64,000 nt of DNA from Chinchilla lanigera (lineage: Eukaryota; Chordata; Mammalia; Rodentia; Chinchillidae). The stretch covers positions 2,327,461-2,391,460 of the forward strand of contig NW_004955437.1 in assembly GCF_000276665.1 (NCBI RefSeq). The letters are read 5' to 3'. A program made the position numbers and the translations under genes. The notes under the pieces are model-generated. The model was not told where the DNA came from. It saw only the letters and a program-made list of their open reading frames with translations, and ran no database searches. Positions 1 to 11,862 of the stretch are shown here, in pieces. Every line of letters begins with the position of its first letter. Position 1 is the stretch's first letter.

Positions 1-40
1 GGAAGCTCCACTGGTAAATTTAACCAAATATTTAAGGAAC

Positions 41-210
41 AGTCAGGTGTGGTGGTGCGTGCCTGCAATCACAGCTATTCAGGAGGCTGAGGCAGCGCCA
101 CTGAAAGTTCGAGGTCACCCTGGGCAGCTTAGTGAGACGCTGGCTGAAATTAAAAAGAACAGGAGATGTGGCTCTGCAGGTTCAGTTCCCACCATGCAAA
201 AAGCAGAAAG
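41..210 (+). mobile_element. B1-like SINE with ID-like tail, diverged
   Basis: 'gtcaggtgtggtggtgcgtgcctgcaatc' and 'aggaggctgaggcag' are the left B1/7SL signature. After an A-rich joint, 'ggttcagttcccaccatgca' at 179-198 looks like an ID B box. Inserted into the L1. Confidence 0.7.
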
Positions 211-694
211 AGGAGGGAGGAGGAGAGGGAGAGGGAGAAAGAGAGGAAGAGAAGAGAAAAACACCAATCTCTGCATCTCTTCCAGAAGGGAGAAGAGGGA
301 ACACGCCCCAACTGAGTTTATTAAGCCAGCGTTACCTAGACACCAAAACTAGATACTGGCACAGAAAAAGATAGCTATAGACCAGTCTCCTTCCTAGACA
401 CAGACTGGACAATTTTTATCACACTATTAACACATAGAGCTCACAATACATATGATGGACAATATGCTCTGACCAAGCGGAGTTGCCCCAGCAACCCAAG
501 ACTTCTTCAATATTTCAGAACCTGTGGATGTCACGTCCTGCACCAAATTCATAGACTAAGGGAGAAGAACCACACAATGACACAGACTGAAGTAGAAAAG
601 ACAACTGTGATAAAAGCTCTTGGCAAATTAAGAGTAGAAAGGAGCTTCCTCATTTTGATAAAGGGCATCTACCAAAATGAAAACCGTAACTAAG

Positions 695-835
695 AGTCAG
701 TGTGGAGGTGCACAACCCCAGCACTTGGGAGGCTGAGGCAGGAGGATCACTGTGAGCTGACAGTTAAAGGTCAGCTAGGGCTACACAGCGAGACCCTGCC
801 TCAAAACAAAACTGAAGAAAAAAAGAAAGAAAATC
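695..835 (+). mobile_element. B1-like SINE
   Basis: Contains 'cccagcacttgggaggctgaggcaggaggatcactgtgag' and an A-rich tail after 'gagaccctgcctcaaaac'. Inserted in the L1 ORF2 remnant, sense orientation. Confidence 0.88.
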
Positions 836-1146
836 TGTGTCTGACACTGAATCCAATTAAAGCAAGTCAAAGACCAAAAGAGATTCCACTGACAAACAAA
901 GAGGCCAAGACAGAGATCTGGGTCCGGAATCAGAAGCTGCACGGTGCCTCAGACACCGGAGGGCTATGTTTCCCCTGGGATGGAAAAATCCTTCACAGGG
1001 CACAGGGCACACAGAAGGGTCCTTCCAGACACACTGGCTGGTAAGTTGGTTTGTTTTTTTTTTTTTTTCTGGTAAGTTGGTTTTAAAAGCAGTACGGGAG
1101 AGTTGCTGGGTTTTATTTTTGCATCAATAGCGCGACTCATGTTGTT

Positions 1147-1315
1147 TTGTCTTTTTGAGACAGGGTCTCGCTATGTAGTTCAAGCTGTCCTTAAAATCAC
1201 TATGTAGCCCAGGCTGTCCCAAACTCACAGTGATCCTCCTGCCTCAGCCTCCTGAGTGCTAGGATTACAGGCCTGTGCCACCACGCCTGGCTTGCTTTCT
1301 TTCTTTTTTTTTTTT
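1147..1315 (-). mobile_element. B1-like SINE, antisense
   Basis: Starts with its reversed A-rich tail ('gtctttttgagacagggtctcgc'), ends 'caggcctgtgccaccacgcc'. It has an internal duplication of the 'tatgtag-ccaggctg' segment, seen also at 5083 and 39412, so this longer B1 form is a subfamily in this genome. Confidence 0.88.
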
Positions 1316-3589
1316 TCTTAGCACGGGTTACTTTGTACAAAAGCTTCCTGCAGTTGCCGCCTTTATCAGAAAAAAACAAAAACAAAATAAAACAGTTAAA
1401 GACTGAATACTGCCTGGCAAGACTGGGAGCTGGGCAAAATGTCCTCTGTCATCTCTCCTACTCCATGTGTACAGGAAGTCCTGGCCGTGCAGTGAAGCAC
1501 AGTAAAGAAATGAGAGACGTCCAGACGGAAAGTAAGAGATCAACTTAGTACCACACAGGACCCGATGACACTGATGGAGCGGCCACCCTTCGGCGGGCAG
1601 AATACACGCTCTGTGTTTAGGGTGTGTGCTACCTGCTGATGGCATGACTGCCTACACAGAAAATATGAAATCCACCCCCTAAAAGGCCCTAGAAGTAACA
1701 AGTGAGTTTAGCAAGGTTACAGAATAGAAAGTCAATACACAAAAATCAATCCCGTTTCCACAGACATTCCACACGTGCAACAAGCACCCGGGAACTGAAA
1801 TTTTTTTAAATACAACAGTTCCTCCCAATGACACACCAAGTATCCATGCAACAAAACACACAGCAGCTGTGCGGGGAGAACTACAAACGTCCACGGGAGA
1901 AATCAAACACCGGCATCAGCAGAGCAGTAGCGCGCTCACACGCGGGAAGGCCGGACCGAGCCAACGCCGCCGCAGCTGCTGTCCGGATCCAACCCTGTAC
2001 CAATCCCAGCAGCGGCGGGACTTCTGTAGACATAAGCGAGCTGAGTCTAACATTTATATGGAACAACCACAGAAGTCGAACAGCCAACACATTTTTGAAA
2101 AAAGAAGAAGTTGGAAGATTCGCACGAACCAATTTTAAGCCTCAAGAAAGCTACGATGATGAAGACGGAGTGGTATTGGCAAAAAGACAGAGAGGTCAAT
2201 AGAACAGAATAAGAAGACCAGAAGTGGACTCACACAAATACGGTCAATCGGCTTGTGACAAAGGCACAGAGGCAATTCAACGGAGAAAGGATGGTCCTTC
2301 TAAGGAACGGTGTGGGGGAGGCTGGATGCCTGTATGATTAAAAAAAAAATTTAATCTCAGCCCAAACCCCACACTTTGTACCAAAATGAACTCCAAGTAA
2401 ATCATAAGTCTAAAAGTTAAATTTAAAATTACAAAAACTTTTAGAACAAAATACAGGGGAAAAAAATCCTCTCAACTTGGGGTTAGGCGAAGAGTTCTTA
2501 ATATGACTCCAAAGGAATAATTTATAAAAGATAAAATTCACAAAGCAGACTTCTGAAAACAACCAAAAAAAAAAAAAAAAACTCTTTTATTCTGCAAAGG
2601 GCACCATTAAGGAAGAGAATGAAAAGACAAGCTACAGCCTGGGAAGCAAATGTTTGCCAAACACACAAAAGACTTGTATCTAGAGTATATAACAAACTTT
2701 CAAAACTCGGTTAAAAAAAAGAACATACAACCTAATTTCTAAACAGGTAAAAGACTTTAACAGATATTTCACCAGGTGGGATCTGGGAGGAAATATGTAG
2801 ATGAAAAGATATACAACATCTGCAGTCTTTAGGGAAATGCAAATTAGAGCCCAGTAAGATACTACCACACACCTCTTGAATGGCTAACAATAAAAGCTGG
2901 CCCACAGGCTATGGAGGACCTGACTTAGGCACAGCTGGTGGGAGAACAAAATGGGACAGCCTCCCTGGAAAATACTGTGGCAGTTTCTCATAAGGTTCAG
3001 TGTACATATATCATATGATCCAGCAATCCTACTCCTTGATATTCATCCCAGAGAAAACGTATTCACATGACGAACCTACAGATGAACATCTAGAGAAGCT
3101 ATAGTCATAATCATACAAAAAATTCCAAACAACCCAATGGTCTTCAGTAAGGAAATGGATAAAGAAGCTATAGTACATCCGTGTCTTGGAATATTATTCA
3201 GCAATGAAAAAGGACCACCGATACACACTTGGATACATCTTACAGGCATTATGCTGAATGACAAAAGCTAGTCCCAAAAGATTATGCACTTAATGATTCT
3301 AGTCATGTGATATTCTGTAATAGCCAAAACTACAGCTATGGAGACAGATTGGTGGTTGTGAAGAAACAGGGGTGGCATGGGGGTTACCAAGTGTCAGCTG
3401 AGAAAGTCTGGGGCATGTATTAAAACTTATAGAATTATCTGCCTCTCCCTAAAAATCAACTGTATGGTGTATTAGTTTTTTTAAAAAATTCGACCATGTC
3501 ACTCTTTGGCTCTGCCCGCTGCCCTCTCACTGGGGCTGCCCCACCTGGGCATAGCTGGCACGCTCAGGGCACCGATCTGTGCAAGACTA

Positions 3590-3950
3590 GAGATAACCAC
3601 GAGATGGGCACCCACCCCCATTTTACAGTGAGGAAGCTGAGGCCCAGGCACCCACGGGGAGCAAAGCCCCCGCCATGCTGGACCTGGGGACCCCTCTTCC
3701 TGGAGCCACAGGCCCGGGTCCCAGGGAGCCCGCAGCCCTGGGCCTGCAGCGTCGGAAGTGCCTGGTTACCCCTGCGCCTTGCCCCCTCGAGGTGACCCTG
3801 AGCCATGAGTGTTCCCGAGGGACAGGGAAGGCAGAGTTTATTGAGTTCCTGCCTCGGACTCATTATCAAGCCGAGGGCTTTGGAAACCTCACCTCGGAGA
3901 CCTTATCCATGCCCCCATTACACGGATGAGTGCACTGAGGCCAGCAGGCT
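3590..3950 (-). mobile_element. Two MIR-like remnants, antisense
   Basis: 3595-3650 'acccccattttacagtgagg' and 3838-3945 'ttattgagttcctgcctcgg' followed by 'attacacggatgagtgcact' look like MIR pieces. Confidence 0.5.
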
Positions 3951-4079
3951 AAGGACAGTGCCCCCCTCCGCGACGGAGGCGGAGGGGCTCAGCCGCCCGA
4001 CGCCCAGCCCGCTGCTCCTCCGCCCCTGCGCTGCTGGCCGCGTCTTCCCCGCCAGCCCGCGTGGGCAGCAGAGCCGCCG

Positions 4080-4250
4080 TGTTTATTAATTTTCTGCCTC
4101 GGTGGGTCTGCTGCGGCAGCCCGAGCCCCATAGTTGCCATCCAGTCTATTAAATAATTCTGTCTGGCAAGAACCTGGCCTGCCAGGGATGTGCTGATGGG
4201 CCTTTAAATTTTAATTGCTGCGCTAACCGAGCTTAGCTGTGGGAGGCTGG
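4080..4250. promoter_or_regulatory. Candidate conserved non-coding element
   Basis: 'gtgtttattaattttctgcc', 'agtctattaaataattctgt' and 'cctttaaattttaattgctg' lie between GC-rich DNA. No repeat family recognised. Confidence 0.3.
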
Positions 4251-4321
4251 GTGTGGCAGCGGAAGGCAGGAGAGGAAGAGGGAGAGGTGGAGACCAAATC
4301 GGTCTGCTTCTGGGGGCTCCG

Positions 4322-4550
4322 CCGGCCACGCCCCCGACACAGCCCTACCCCTCAAGCCACCCTACCCCCTCAAGCCATACCCTACCCCCTCAAGCCACAC
4401 CCCTGACCGCAGGCCACGCCCCCGACACAGCCCTACCCCTCAAGCCACACCCCTGACCGCAGGCCACGCCCCCGACACAGCCCTACCCCTCAAGCCACAC
4501 CCCCGACCGCAGGCCACGCCCCCTGTCACAGGCCACACCCCTGTCCGCAG
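4322..4550. repeat. 50-bp minisatellite, about 4 to 5 copies
   Basis: Two near-identical 50-bp units at 4410-4459 and 4460-4509 begin 'caggccacgcccccgacaca' and end 'cacacccctgaccg'. Degenerate units flank them: 4322-4409 has an internal triplication of 'taccccctcaagcca', and 4510-4550 is partial. Related 'ggccacaccc' decay copies continue to about 4640. C-rich on the plus strand. Confidence 0.95.
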
Positions 4551-5082
4551 ACCTTTTGCCCTGGCCTCAAGGGACACCCTGCCTGCAGGCCACACCCTAT
4601 CTGTGTGCTACACCCCCATCTCTGGCCACATCCCTGCTTGGGGCACGACCAAGCTCTCCTCTGACTTCTGGTGCTCTGCCCTTCCCACCTGGCGCGGAGG
4701 CCTTTTCCTCCCTGTGGCCTCCTGGGCCCCCTTCCAGCCTTGTCCATCCCACAAGGCCTCTCCACGCGGGGCCACCCCTCGCCTCCTGCTGCAGCAGAGC
4801 CAGGTCCCCCGCCGCAGTGGGAATGACCAGTTCCCTTCAGGGCTCTGAGAATCGCGGGCTCCGTGTCTGCCAGGGGCACCAGCGCCACTGGAGAACACTG
4901 TGAGATCTTATAGGTCTCTTGGATCCCCTTCGCTCCCCTTCCAGCTAAGTGGTCACCCTCTCACTGGGCCTTACTGCCCGGGGCAGGGGGACCTTGTGGA
5001 GTACTAGCTGCCCCAGGACACAGCCCTGCCTTCCCTCTCCTGCTGCCCGCTCCCCTTCTCACACTGAGATTCGACCGGTTTT

Positions 5083-5231
5083 TTTTGTCTTTTTGAGACA
5101 GAGTCTCTATGCAGTTCAGGCTGGCCTTGAGCTCACTTTGTAGCCCTGGCTGGCCTCAAGCTCGCAGTGATCCTCCTGCCTCAGCCTCCCGAGTGCGGGG
5201 ACTACGGGTGTGCGCCACCACGCCCAGCTCT
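5083..5231 (-). mobile_element. B1-like SINE, antisense
   Basis: 'tttttgagacagagtctctatgcagttcaggctggcc', then a second 'tttgtagccctggctggcctcaagctcgcagtgatcctcctgcctcagcc'. Same internally duplicated form as at 1147. Confidence 0.9.
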
Positions 5232-5934
5232 TCCTTCCAGCCTCACTGCCCACCCTTCCAGGGCCACCTTCTCTGTGCTCCCCTGAAGGCACCACCAGCA
5301 CCGTGCTATCCTCAGGGAACTGTCCCTGAAAACTGCACGCAGCTCCGCACCAGTGAGCTCTTTGATGCCACCCATGTCTCTGAGTGCCTACTGTGTGCCG
5401 GGCACAGTGCCACACACAGCAGACACGAGACACGACAGAGAACAAGGTAGAGAGGGTGCCTGTCCCTGTGACGCTGGCCTTCTGGGGTAGAGAAACAACA
5501 TGCTCACAAAACAAAAAGTAAGCCAGGGAATGGTACAGAACAGGAAGTGCTAGGAGGAAAAGAAGGGGGAGGGGCGCTGGGGGCAGGCTGGGGTGACTGT
5601 GCTGGATGAGGTTGGGGGAGGGCACTCCTGAGGCTGAGGAGCCACCTGCTGTGCCGGGTTCTGCAGGAGGAGTTTCCAGATCAAGGACTTAGGAGGTGCA
5701 AAGGCCTTGGGGTTCGAAGGCTGTGAACGCCAACCCCGCAGCCCGAGGCCACCCTGTTCCAGAAGGCCTGAGGCGCAGCCTTGTGGCTCAGCCACACGCG
5801 GCGTCTCTGTGGTCTGTGTGGCTGCAACGCCTGAGCTCCGTCTGAACTGCAATCCAGATAGACTCGCATTGTGTAAAACAAAAGCCAGCCCCGTCAGTAC
5901 AAACGCACTTGCTGAGCTCACACGCGCGCGGTGC

Positions 5935-6170
5935 TCTTCCTATAATAGGAGAGAGCAATTATAACGAGATTAGATAAGACAAGAACAGCGCTGCACGGCT
6001 GAATATAAAGCAGAAAGACGGGATTAGCAGCGGCAGTTCGCGTCTGCACCAGGCCCAGCCTCTGACCCCTTCTGCGTTACCCTCTTACACTGTTACTTAC
6101 TCCTACAGATAAGTAGTTGCAAGTTAAAGTTTCCTTCTTCTCTTATCCTCGGTAAAACTGAAGAGCTTCA
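5935..6170. promoter_or_regulatory. Candidate conserved non-coding element
   Basis: 'agagcaattataacgagattagataagaca' (GATA-type agataag), 'gctgaatataaagcagaaag'. AT-rich island after CG-rich 'cacgcgcgcggtg'. Confidence 0.3.
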
Positions 6171-7164
6171 GTTAGACCCAGAAGCAGGAGGCCGGGGTGT
6201 GGTTCAGGGATCGGGTGCTGGCCCAGCTTGGGGGAGGACCCGGTTGCACTCCGGGCGCTGCAGGAGTGAAAACCACAACACACAGAGCTGCAGGAACAAC
6301 TCTAGCCCAGGTCCCCCCAGGGCAACCCTTCTGATGATTTCAAAAGGGCTGACGTTGTATAACATAATTCTCCATCTGTGTTTGCTTTAAGATACCACTT
6401 TAGCGTTTTAAAAACTGGTATTGAAAGGTGAACCTTTAGCCAAACATTTGTGCCCTCCGAAACCCTCTGGCGTACCCCAGGGGTGCAGCCTTGGCTTGGA
6501 GCCACCAGCTCAAGCACCACATCTCACTTGGTGGCTCCTTCGTTCGGGCAGGGACCCTGGCTCTGAACCGCGGCTTATTCCTTCTTTTCCCCAAAGCCTC
6601 AAACAAGCTCCAGCAGGGACGGGGCTCCAGGACCGCAGGTCCCAGGCCCACTTCCCGCAGGAATTCCTCCAAGCTCTTTAACAGCAAACCACCCCCCTGA
6701 ATACCCAGAGTGACGGGCAACTCCGCACACCGCCAGCCCGCTGGGCCCGGTCCCTTGTAGCGCAGCCCTGTGGTCCCACACCTCCTCCGGGAACCTCTTT
6801 CCTCTCCTATTAGCATGGGTGCAGTAACTGTTATCTAGCTGTGCAGAGGAGACGGCGTAAGGTGACAAGTGACTCCAGTGAGCACACGGAGTGGGCACAT
6901 CCTACAGCTTCCACCTTGTCAGGTCCCCAGTGCCCTTCCCTGCCTTCCAGAATCATTTCAGAGAGGGGACAGCTTTGCGTCCCCAGGGCAGATGCATGGG
7001 GCAGGCTGTGTGCTGTGGGGAACGGGGAGAAGCGTGTCCTTGGGGGACCCTCGGGGCGGCAAGCGTGCAGCCCCCGGGTACAGAGGGCTTCACCACCCCT
7101 CCCACATCCCATCCATCTTCTCTCACCCTCTCCTGTCACCCCAGCCGCAGCCCTGCGGAGGAGG

Positions 7165-7330
7165 GGCGGGGATTAAATCCCAGACCCGGCCGCCCCGCCG
7201 AGGAGCTGGTACTTTATTACCCGCCTGCCCGGCTGTCTGCAAACATCGATCGGCCCTGGCCCTGGTGACCTCCGATCGATGGGCAGCCTGTTGTTTACTG
7301 GATTCTGTCCGGGCCGGCTGGGAAGAGGGG
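7165..7330. promoter_or_regulatory. Candidate conserved element with inverted repeat
   Basis: Contains the perfect 10-bp inverted repeat CATCGATCGG (7244-7253) / CCGATCGATG (7272-7281) with an 18-bp spacer, next to 'ggtactttattacccgcctg' and 'gttgtttactggattctg'. Confidence 0.35.
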
Positions 7331-8831
7331 GCAGCCACAGCCCACAGCTTCCCTGAGCACCTTGTACCTGAGGCAGAGAGGACAGCAGCAATGTGGGGGG
7401 AGCAGGACCAGGAGGCTGGGGACACAAGAGCCAGAGGTCCTGGGCCCAGCCCGACATGACCTTGGTGGAGGTCCCTGGGCCTCAGTGTCCCTTGAGAAAG
7501 GGTCCAGTGTGCTGCAGCCTGCAGGGCCACGGGGGACGCAGATCGGTCACGGGGCAGGAGGGTCGTCCCCTGCCGGCACGGGACAGCAGGATGCTGGGTA
7601 GAGGGGGCGCTGTGCCCCAGGTCCACCTCCACAGGCGGCGGCTGGGGAGGTCACCGTGCTCTGTACCACCTCTGCCCTCTATCTCCTGCCTCGGGCTTCT
7701 TCCCAAGCCAGCCCTGGCGCAGCCCCTTTGGAAGGCCAGCCCCAGGGGACTCCGTGGCCCTGGCTGGTGGGCCCAGGAGGCACCTGACTAAGCACCCCCC
7801 CGTCACCAGGGAGGTGATATGAACCTCTGACTGAGGGAGAGGGAAAAGGAGAGGGAAAGTCTGCATTCTTCCTAACAGAAATATCGGAGGAAAGGGCCTT
7901 CCCAGCAGGCACAGCCCGGCCACAGAACGTCCTGCAGTGTTCCAGGAAGGGGCACGGGGTTCCAGCCCCGGCTACAGCAGAATGGGGGTGCAGCAAGCAG
8001 GGCGTTCAGCTGTGTCCCTCGGACATTCCAGGGGGTGGAGGACCCGCGTAGAGGATGGATAAGAGGCCTGCGGAGGTTGTGAGGTCAGGTTACAGCTGAT
8101 CAGTAAGGTCAGGGACACGTTAATCAGATGGAGGTGTGCGGTAGCCAGGTCTGGCCCGGAGTGAACAGGGCTGGAGGGGACAGAGGCTACAGGCAGAGGA
8201 GGCACCGCCTGGGCCGGGGACCGGGAGAGGCAGGACCAGAGCAGATGCTGCCCAGGCAGATGCCCAGCATGGATGTGGGTGCGGACAGAAAGGGGTCTCT
8301 GCTTCCACCTCAGGCCGCCAGGAAAGCTGCAGGGCTACGGGCCTCAGGACAAGAGCTCGGCATGGTCCCGGGGCAGCTGGACTGGGCCGTGGGAAAAGCC
8401 ACGCTGGGGCTGGGAGAAGCTGGTGCTTCAGACCTTTCGGCTCCGAGGGCTCTGGGCAGAGCAGCCTTCCAGGAAGAGTGGGCTGTCCAGGTGGGGCTGC
8501 TGGTCACACACTGTCCACTTATGCGTCCAACCAAACCAACCCACTCTCCCGGCCTCCCTGGCAGCCAGGACGACTATGTGACATCACTGGGCGGTTGGGC
8601 CAGCCAGGACTGCCACCTCTGACTTCCTGTTACGTAAGAAGGTAAACTGCTGTCCATCAAGGTCTCCTGACTGGCAGCTGCGCGACTTCCTGGCAGACTT
8701 GGGAGATGAGGTCCTGGAGACATTAGACAGCAAGAGGGCAGAGCACTAGCAAAAGCACCAGAGATGCAGGGGTCCAGGGCCCGGGGATCTCCACGTGCCA
8801 AAGTTGAGGGGGACAAAGTAACTATACAGAT

Positions 8832-8960
8832 GCAAGGCATGATGGTGCATGCCTGTAATCTCAGCACTTGGGAGGCTGAGGCAGGAGGATTGCAGTGAGT
8901 TCAAGGCCAGCCTGAATTACACAGTAAGACCCCGTCTCAAAAACCAAAAAACAAAAAAAG
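8832..8960 (+). mobile_element. B1-like SINE
   Basis: Full-length: 'ggcatgatggtgcatgcctg', 'ggaggctgaggcaggaggat', 'gaccccgtctcaaaaacc' and an A-rich tail. Confidence 0.92.
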
Positions 8961-9521
8961 TAAGTATGCAGAGGCCCCAAAGGACATCAGAGGGACACAC
9001 TCACTGGTGACATTAAAGCCCCTGTGACCCACGGGGGCTGCAGACAGCATTCATAGGAGGTAAGGCAGGGTGTGGTGCACACAGGGCCAGCACTTGCCAG
9101 GCCCCGCTCAAGAAGGAGGCCCGGGTGACTCATGATAAGCCCTGGCTCCTCTCCTGGGGCCCAGAAAGACTCCTCCTGTCCACCGTACCAGGATGGCCAA
9201 TGTGGTTCCAGGAAGAGACCTCCAGTGGCGGGGCCAGGCCCTGGCCCGGGGCCTAAGGACAGGTAGGGACAGGCTAGTGTGGGTGGTCAGCTCCTCCCCC
9301 GGTTCTGGCTGGGGTGTTACAGGGACCAGAGGGAGGGGGCCGGCTCCAAACCGGCCCCAGTGACTGTCCAGAGGTTTGTCTCACCCTCCCCCAGGGGGCT
9401 CGGGCTCACTTTCGGTGTGGGCAGTCTACCCGGCAGCCTCTCCGCTCCTATAACCTGGGCAACCTCCTGGCAGCCACATCTAGCTGTGCTCTGCAGCCAC
9501 CCCTCCTGGCAGCCCTGACTG

Positions 9522-9604
9522 CCCCTCGCCCTCGCCCTCGCCCTCGCACTCTACCCTCTGCCCTCCGCCCTCCGCCCTCCGCCCTCTGCCCTCTGCCCTC
9601 TGCT
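9522..9604. repeat. Short-unit C-rich tandem repeat (6- and 7-bp units)
   Basis: Four copies of ccctcg followed by runs of ccctctg and ccctccg. The change from 6-bp to 7-bp period inside one tract shows slippage with unit-length change. Pure pyrimidine/CG on the plus strand. Confidence 0.93.
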
Positions 9605-9689
9605 CTCCTGCCTCCTGCACAGACATCGGCCCTCGGGCTGTGAACCAAGCTTCCCTGCTCCCACCCCACAGGAACCAGGGTCCCTTTAT

Positions 9690-10080
9690 ACCCTGAAAAA
9701 TTAATGAGGCTCCCCGGAGCATTCGTTCATGTATCAATATTTATCATACTGTATTAGCAATTAAAACAGAGACACTTTTAAATATTCATCTGTTAACTCG
9801 TTTAAGAAAAAAATAATAGACTCAGCTCGTGTGAATAGGAGTAGTACATTTTCTAAGAGAGATAACCATTTGAAAACAAGCGAGAGGAGAGTAGTATTGC
9901 TTTACATTTCTGCAAATCTCCCAAAGGTCTGGCTTAATAGAAGACAGCTGGACCCTGTTACGGCTTCTCCGCTAATCTCCCGCCATATGGTGCTTTGGTT
10001 AAAGCTAATTAAGAAAATCTGGCCTCACCCACAGCCGGGGCCGGTGACGGGCCCCGTCCAGCGCCTTTAGTGACCGCGGC
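9690..10080. promoter_or_regulatory. Candidate conserved non-coding element
   Basis: 390 bp of AT-rich, non-repetitive DNA between GC-rich flanks, with 'aaaaattaatgaggctcccc', 'tattagcaattaaaacagag', 'ccgctaatctcccgcc' and 'aaagctaattaagaaaatc'. No ORF or SINE/LINE signature. Confidence 0.4.
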
Positions 10081-10669
10081 TACTCTCCTTTGACACTACA
10101 CGAAAGCTCACAAAGGTCGGTCCTGAGGGCGCCGTGCACCCTGGAACCCTTCCACGTCCATTGTCCAGAGCCACGTCCGTCTTGCCCTCTGAGTGGATCA
10201 CTTGCCCTCCGTGACCATGCGAGCCTTGGCCACTTGGAAATAAAAGTCTTTTAAGGATGAGAAGAATCTGTCAAGCTCAGCGTAGCAGAGAGTTCCTCAA
10301 AATTCAAATAATGGCTTGAAAGCGCAAACTCTATCACTGGTGACAAAAACCGTCAGTTATTTCCCTGAAGCAACCGCCTCGCTCCACCCACTGAATGCTG
10401 AGGGCCCAGGACCGAGGGGCTGAGTCTGTTCCCAGCCTTTTCTCTCAAGTCAAAATGGTGCTGCACAGGGGGAGAAATGATCATCTCCGCTCACAGCTCA
10501 GCCTCCCAAGCACTGTTCCAGGATGGAGATTTAATACAGCCACCCATGCCCACAGCCAGTAGGACTGGCCCGTCTGACCTTCCTGCAGATATGCGGCGGC
10601 CCAGACGCCATGACGGTCAGCACAGCTTGGGGCCACCCGTGTCTATTGGGAGCAGTGGCAGCTGAATGC

Positions 10670-10790
10670 AGGCTGTGAACTTTCATTCAACCTCGCAGAA
10701 CACTTGGGGCAGGTACTGGCATCCTTGTGCCCATTTCACACATGGGGAAACTGAGGCGCAGAGCAGCACACCTCACTCTGCTGCCTGCTC
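10670..10790 (-). mobile_element. MIR-like remnant, antisense
   Basis: 'ttgtgcccatttcacacatg' and 'gggaaactgaggcgcagagc'. Confidence 0.6.
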
Positions 10791-11741
10791 TGAGAAAATC
10801 ATGCTGACCCCAGGCACAAGGCAGGGACAAGCTTGTGCCTCATGCCTCTCAGCAGCCGCTCAGTTCCGCAGAGCTTATGAATCTCCGAGAGACAGCCAGC
10901 TGGTGTCTGTGTGCCGGCACCGTGGCCAGAGGGACAGGGGCCCAGCCTGCCAGGTCCTGGACACCAGGGCTGCCAGACTGGCTGGACAACAACACAAGGC
11001 ACAGCCCACCTGCCCGCTCCTCTATGCTTCTCCTGGGCTCAGGCCGATGGATTGGGCTGTGTGACCTCAGACAGTGACCTCCCTCTCTGGGCCATCTTAT
11101 CTGGACGCTGGGCGGCAGGTGGTGATGCAGCTTCTCTGACCTCCACGGTTCCCTCTGGCCAAGTGCCAGGCGCTCTGTGTTGTCCCCAAGGCCCCTGAGG
11201 CCCACCACACCTGCCAAGGAAGCATGGAGGCCGAGCAGGCTGACAGAATCTGTTAGCTCGGGGGCGCCTCTCCTGGGTTTGTTAAGGCCCCTCGTGGCCC
11301 TGCACTTCTTTTCCCCCTCCCAGAATCATGGGAAAGTAAATAAGCACCACCAAGCTGCCGCGGCAGGTAAACAGCCCGGAGTTTGCTCTCGGAAGCACGG
11401 CGCCCCCACAACCCTCTGAGAACTTGTGGGTTTGTCTGTAAGTGTGGGCAGACCTGGGCATGAGCAGTGGGGGGACATATGTGACTGGAGCCTGCCAGGA
11501 CCCTGGACCCTCCACTGAGATCGGCTCAGCCGCACTGACTGGGGTCCGGGGCCAGGACCTGGAGGTGCCCACCCTGATGGACAAAGCACAGGTCACAGCT
11601 CAGCCAGTTAAGGACTCTGTCACATCCCTGCGCCCCGTGCACCACCCTCCCCCCTTATAGGGCTGGCACTGGCTGGGGAGGCCAGAGACAGACGTTAGGA
11701 CAGCGTCTGTCCCCAGTAGGTATTCAGAAACCAGAAATTCT

Positions 11742-11862
11742 GGCCGGACGCCGTGCCACACGCCTAGGATCCCTGCACCCTGGAGGCTGAGGCAAGAAGA
11801 TCAAGATTAGCCTGGGCTATATAGCAAGACCCTGTCTCAAAACTAAAATCAAACAAAATAAC
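11742..11862 (+). mobile_element. B1-like SINE, diverged
   Basis: 'ggccggacgccgtgccacacgcctaggatccctg', 'ggaggctgaggcaagaagatc', 'agcaagaccctgtctcaaaac'. Older than the 8832 copy. Confidence 0.85.

Larger units (their letters stand above)
1..3472 (+). mobile_element. Decayed LINE-1 (ORF2 3' part and 3' UTR), interrupted by SINEs
   Basis: Collinear with the mammalian L1 reverse-transcriptase region onward: reading fragments resemble the L1 ORF2 order at 1-40, 300-690, 1395-1545, 1680-1900 and 2040-2320. The L1 3' UTR-like end follows to about 3470 (for example 'gaatattattcagcaatgaaaaagg' near 3189). No open ORF2 remains; stops and frameshifts occur throughout. SINEs sit at 41-210, 695-835 and 1147-1310. 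A dead copy that extends off the left edge. Confidence 0.85.

Noticed and set aside
4322..4550. Regularly spaced repeats considered as a CRISPR-like array
   Set aside because: It is a direct 50-bp tandem repeat without unique spacers, in mammalian DNA; a minisatellite.
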